Position numbers and translations under genes: made by a program. From assembly GCF_009720255.1 (NCBI RefSeq), contig NZ_WJSP02000008.1:1-39065 (forward strand): DNA of 39,065 bases, written 5' to 3'. Below are positions 38,019-39,065 of this stretch, piece after piece (the stretch's first letter is position 1; each line of letters begins with the position of its first letter). The notes under the pieces are model-generated. The model worked only from the letters and a program-made list of their open reading frames with translations, did no database searches and was not told where the DNA came from. The DNA is from Agromyces humi (GTDB lineage: Bacteria; Actinomycetota; Actinomycetes; Actinomycetales; Microbacteriaceae).

Positions 38019-38123
38019 TCAGGCCACAGCTCTGTTGCCGAGAAGCCCGAGGTAGTACATGACGATCAGGCCGGCGACGATCAGTACCGCCACCACCAGC
38101 ACGATCCATGCTCTCTTCGTCAT
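38019..38123 (-). CDS. 34-residue single-pass membrane protein
   Basis: ATG 38123 with GAGGTGAG upstream. The sequence MTKRAWIVLVVAVLIVAGLI continues to a short tail (GLLGNRAVA): a basic start and one long membrane span. It lies 16 nt after the matrixin stop on the same strand, so it is cotranscribed. Typical of small membrane peptides; function unknown. Nothing else is seen in 37953-38018. Confidence 0.6.
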   Translation of the reverse strand: MTKRAWIVLVVAVLIVAGLIVMYYLGLLGNRAVA

Positions 38124-38139
38124 ACTCACCTCATGATCG

Positions 38140-39065
38140 TCAGGGGTAGAGGTACTTCATTCCGGCGAGATCCCCGTTGCCCAGCAGCCTCATGCCCGTT
38201 TCGCAGACCGCTGACGTCGGCTTCATCACCTGCATGGTGGCCCCTGCTACGTGCGTTAGACCGAACAGATGACCGGCTTCGTGGGTCATCACCCCTTGCA
38301 GGTCGTAGTTGCCCGCTGGGCATCCTGTCACCGACGATCCGGTGTACCAGGAGTAGGCGGTGTTGATGCGAATGTCCGAGGCAACGATGTCAGTCGCCGT
38401 CATGTAGGTGCAGGTCTGCGCGAGCGTGGACGCGCTTGCGAGCGGAGTCCCGCTGTCTACGACATTCTGGTAATTGCCCGCAAGGCATGTCCCTCCGCTC
38501 ATCGTCGCCGACGCGGTGGTGGTTCCCGCATATGAGTGGGCTGCGCTGTTCGAGAGGTTGGACCCGCACGCTCCGTATCCGTTGGCCATCGCGGACATCG
38601 CGTTGAACACGGAAGCAGTCCCACCGAACGAAGGTGTCTTGTAGTACCAGGAGACGGTTGCAAGCCAGCGCGGCCCATACGTTGCGTAGGTGTAGTTGTC
38701 GCACTTGGGGGAGGTGGCGAGGATGCCACTCTCACTGGCGGCCGGTGCTTCGAACTCTGCGATCACCGCCGGCTTCCCGTGCACCACGTTCGACCGGGAC
38801 GACTCTGACCGCGTTGCCACCTCACCCGAGGCTGAGCGGTAGACCGTGAAGTCCGGGACCCCCGCGGTTCCATCGGCAGTGATCGCCGAGAACTCCACTG
38901 CGAATCCGGGCGCTGGAAGCACAACGCTGGCAGGCCCTTCCGTGTCACTGATGACGACTGAACCTTCTTTGCAGGCGGTCAGCTTTGACACGTCTGCTGC
39001 CTTGGCCTGTGCGACGCCGGTCGGCCCGCATGGTGGCGGCGCTGCCGTCGCTACGCCAGCCTGCG
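38140..39065 (-). CDS. Secreted matrixin-type zinc metalloprotease (N-terminus beyond window)
   Basis: The frame is open to the window edge, so the start and signal peptide lie outside; about 308 residues are visible. An internal GTG at 38991 is not convincing as a start because coding-like sequence (VAQAKAADVSKLTACKEG) continues upstream. The catalytic site 'HEAGHLFGLTHV' fits HExxHxxGxxH of metzincins, with a following 'MQVM' as Met-turn: matrixin subfamily. Several cysteine pairs (KCDN, ACGSN, TCLAGN, GCPAGN) suggest disulphides and secretion. Likely acts outside the cell on protein substrates. An unusual cargo for a phage; fits with the surface proteins elsewhere in the window. Confidence 0.85.
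   Translation of the reverse strand, partial: QAGVATAAPPPCGPTGVAQAKAADVSKLTACKEGSVVISDTEGPASVVLPAPGFAVEFSAITADGTAGVPDFTVYRSASGEVATRSESSRSNVVHGKPAVIAEFEAPAASESGILATSPKCDNYTYATYGPRWLATVSWYYKTPSFGGTASVFNAMSAMANGYGACGSNLSNSAAHSYAGTTTASATMSGGTCLAGNYQNVVDSGTPLASASTLAQTCTYMTATDIVASDIRINTAYSWYTGSSVTGCPAGNYDLQGVMTHEAGHLFGLTHVAGATMQVMKPTSAVCETGMRLLGNGDLAGMKYLYP

Noticed and set aside
1-39065. CRISPR array
   Set aside because: No 28-29-nt direct repeats at about 61-nt spacing were seen. The CCGCGCATG motif resembles half of the CCCGCGCATGCGGGG stem of many type I-E repeats, but the copies are single, unevenly spaced, and tied to gene starts.

Overview
High-GC (about 65%) actinobacterial DNA that looks like part of a large phage, phage-plasmid or similar accessory element, not a core chromosome. 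Genes are small, tightly packed and frequently switch strand. Typical phage or plasmid genes include a nucleotidyltransferase end, two Ead/Ea22-like genes, a dATP/dGTP diphosphohydrolase-like gene, thyA, a DnaQ-type exonuclease, a SprT-like metalloprotease, a DinG-type helicase and a GGQ release-factor-like gene. No capsid, portal, terminase, relaxase or replication-initiator gene is visible, so phage versus plasmid stays open.

Layout. 1-1.3 kb: end of a small-gene operon. 1.6-6 kb: two secreted or membrane-anchored surface proteins. 6-11.8 kb: SprT, exonuclease, nucleotide enzyme and many small genes. 11.8-13.7 kb (minus): zinc-ribbon-like protein, membrane protein, thyA. 13.8-15.8 kb (mostly plus): lipoprotein, HTH protein and membrane protein, apparently read from ordinary TANNNT promoters. 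15.8-22.1 kb (minus): release-factor-like gene, an unknown gene and a type I-E Cascade operon (fused cse1-cse2, cas7, cas5, cas6e, and a Cas1e-like gene with a degenerate active site). 22.2-26.8 kb: two non-cas genes, cas3 and a DUF4190-like membrane gene. 26.9-29.8 kb: DinG helicase and partner. 30.4-30.8 kb: lipoprotein. 30.9-37.1 kb (plus): six consecutive genes whose unrelated proteins share a short N-terminal tag. 37.1-39 kb: YdjM-like membrane hydrolase, a tiny membrane protein and a partial matrixin protease.

Two signals run through the window. First, a GC-rich 10-mer family (CCGCGCATGT, CGCCGCATGT, CCGCACACGT) stands upstream of most genes in the matching orientation. At eleven starts it ends exactly 7 or 8 nt before the start codon, with no or little ribosome binding site; elsewhere it lies further up, before a normal Shine-Dalgarno. 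This is the geometry of a -10 element that also drives leaderless mRNAs, but it does not look like TANNNT, so a dedicated sigma factor, polymerase or activator is suspected. Several membrane, lipoprotein and regulatory genes instead have TANNNT boxes, suggesting two transcription programmes. Second, seven proteins, including the exonuclease, carry the tag G-x-[FLW]-x(8-12)-[VIF]-x(1-2)-L within roughly their first 50 residues, and most are preceded by the CCGCACAC form of the 10-mer. This pairing of promoter variant and protein tag is the best candidate for an undescribed system.

The type I-E module is complete for interference but lacks Cas2 and a recognisable active Cas1, and no CRISPR array is present in the window.
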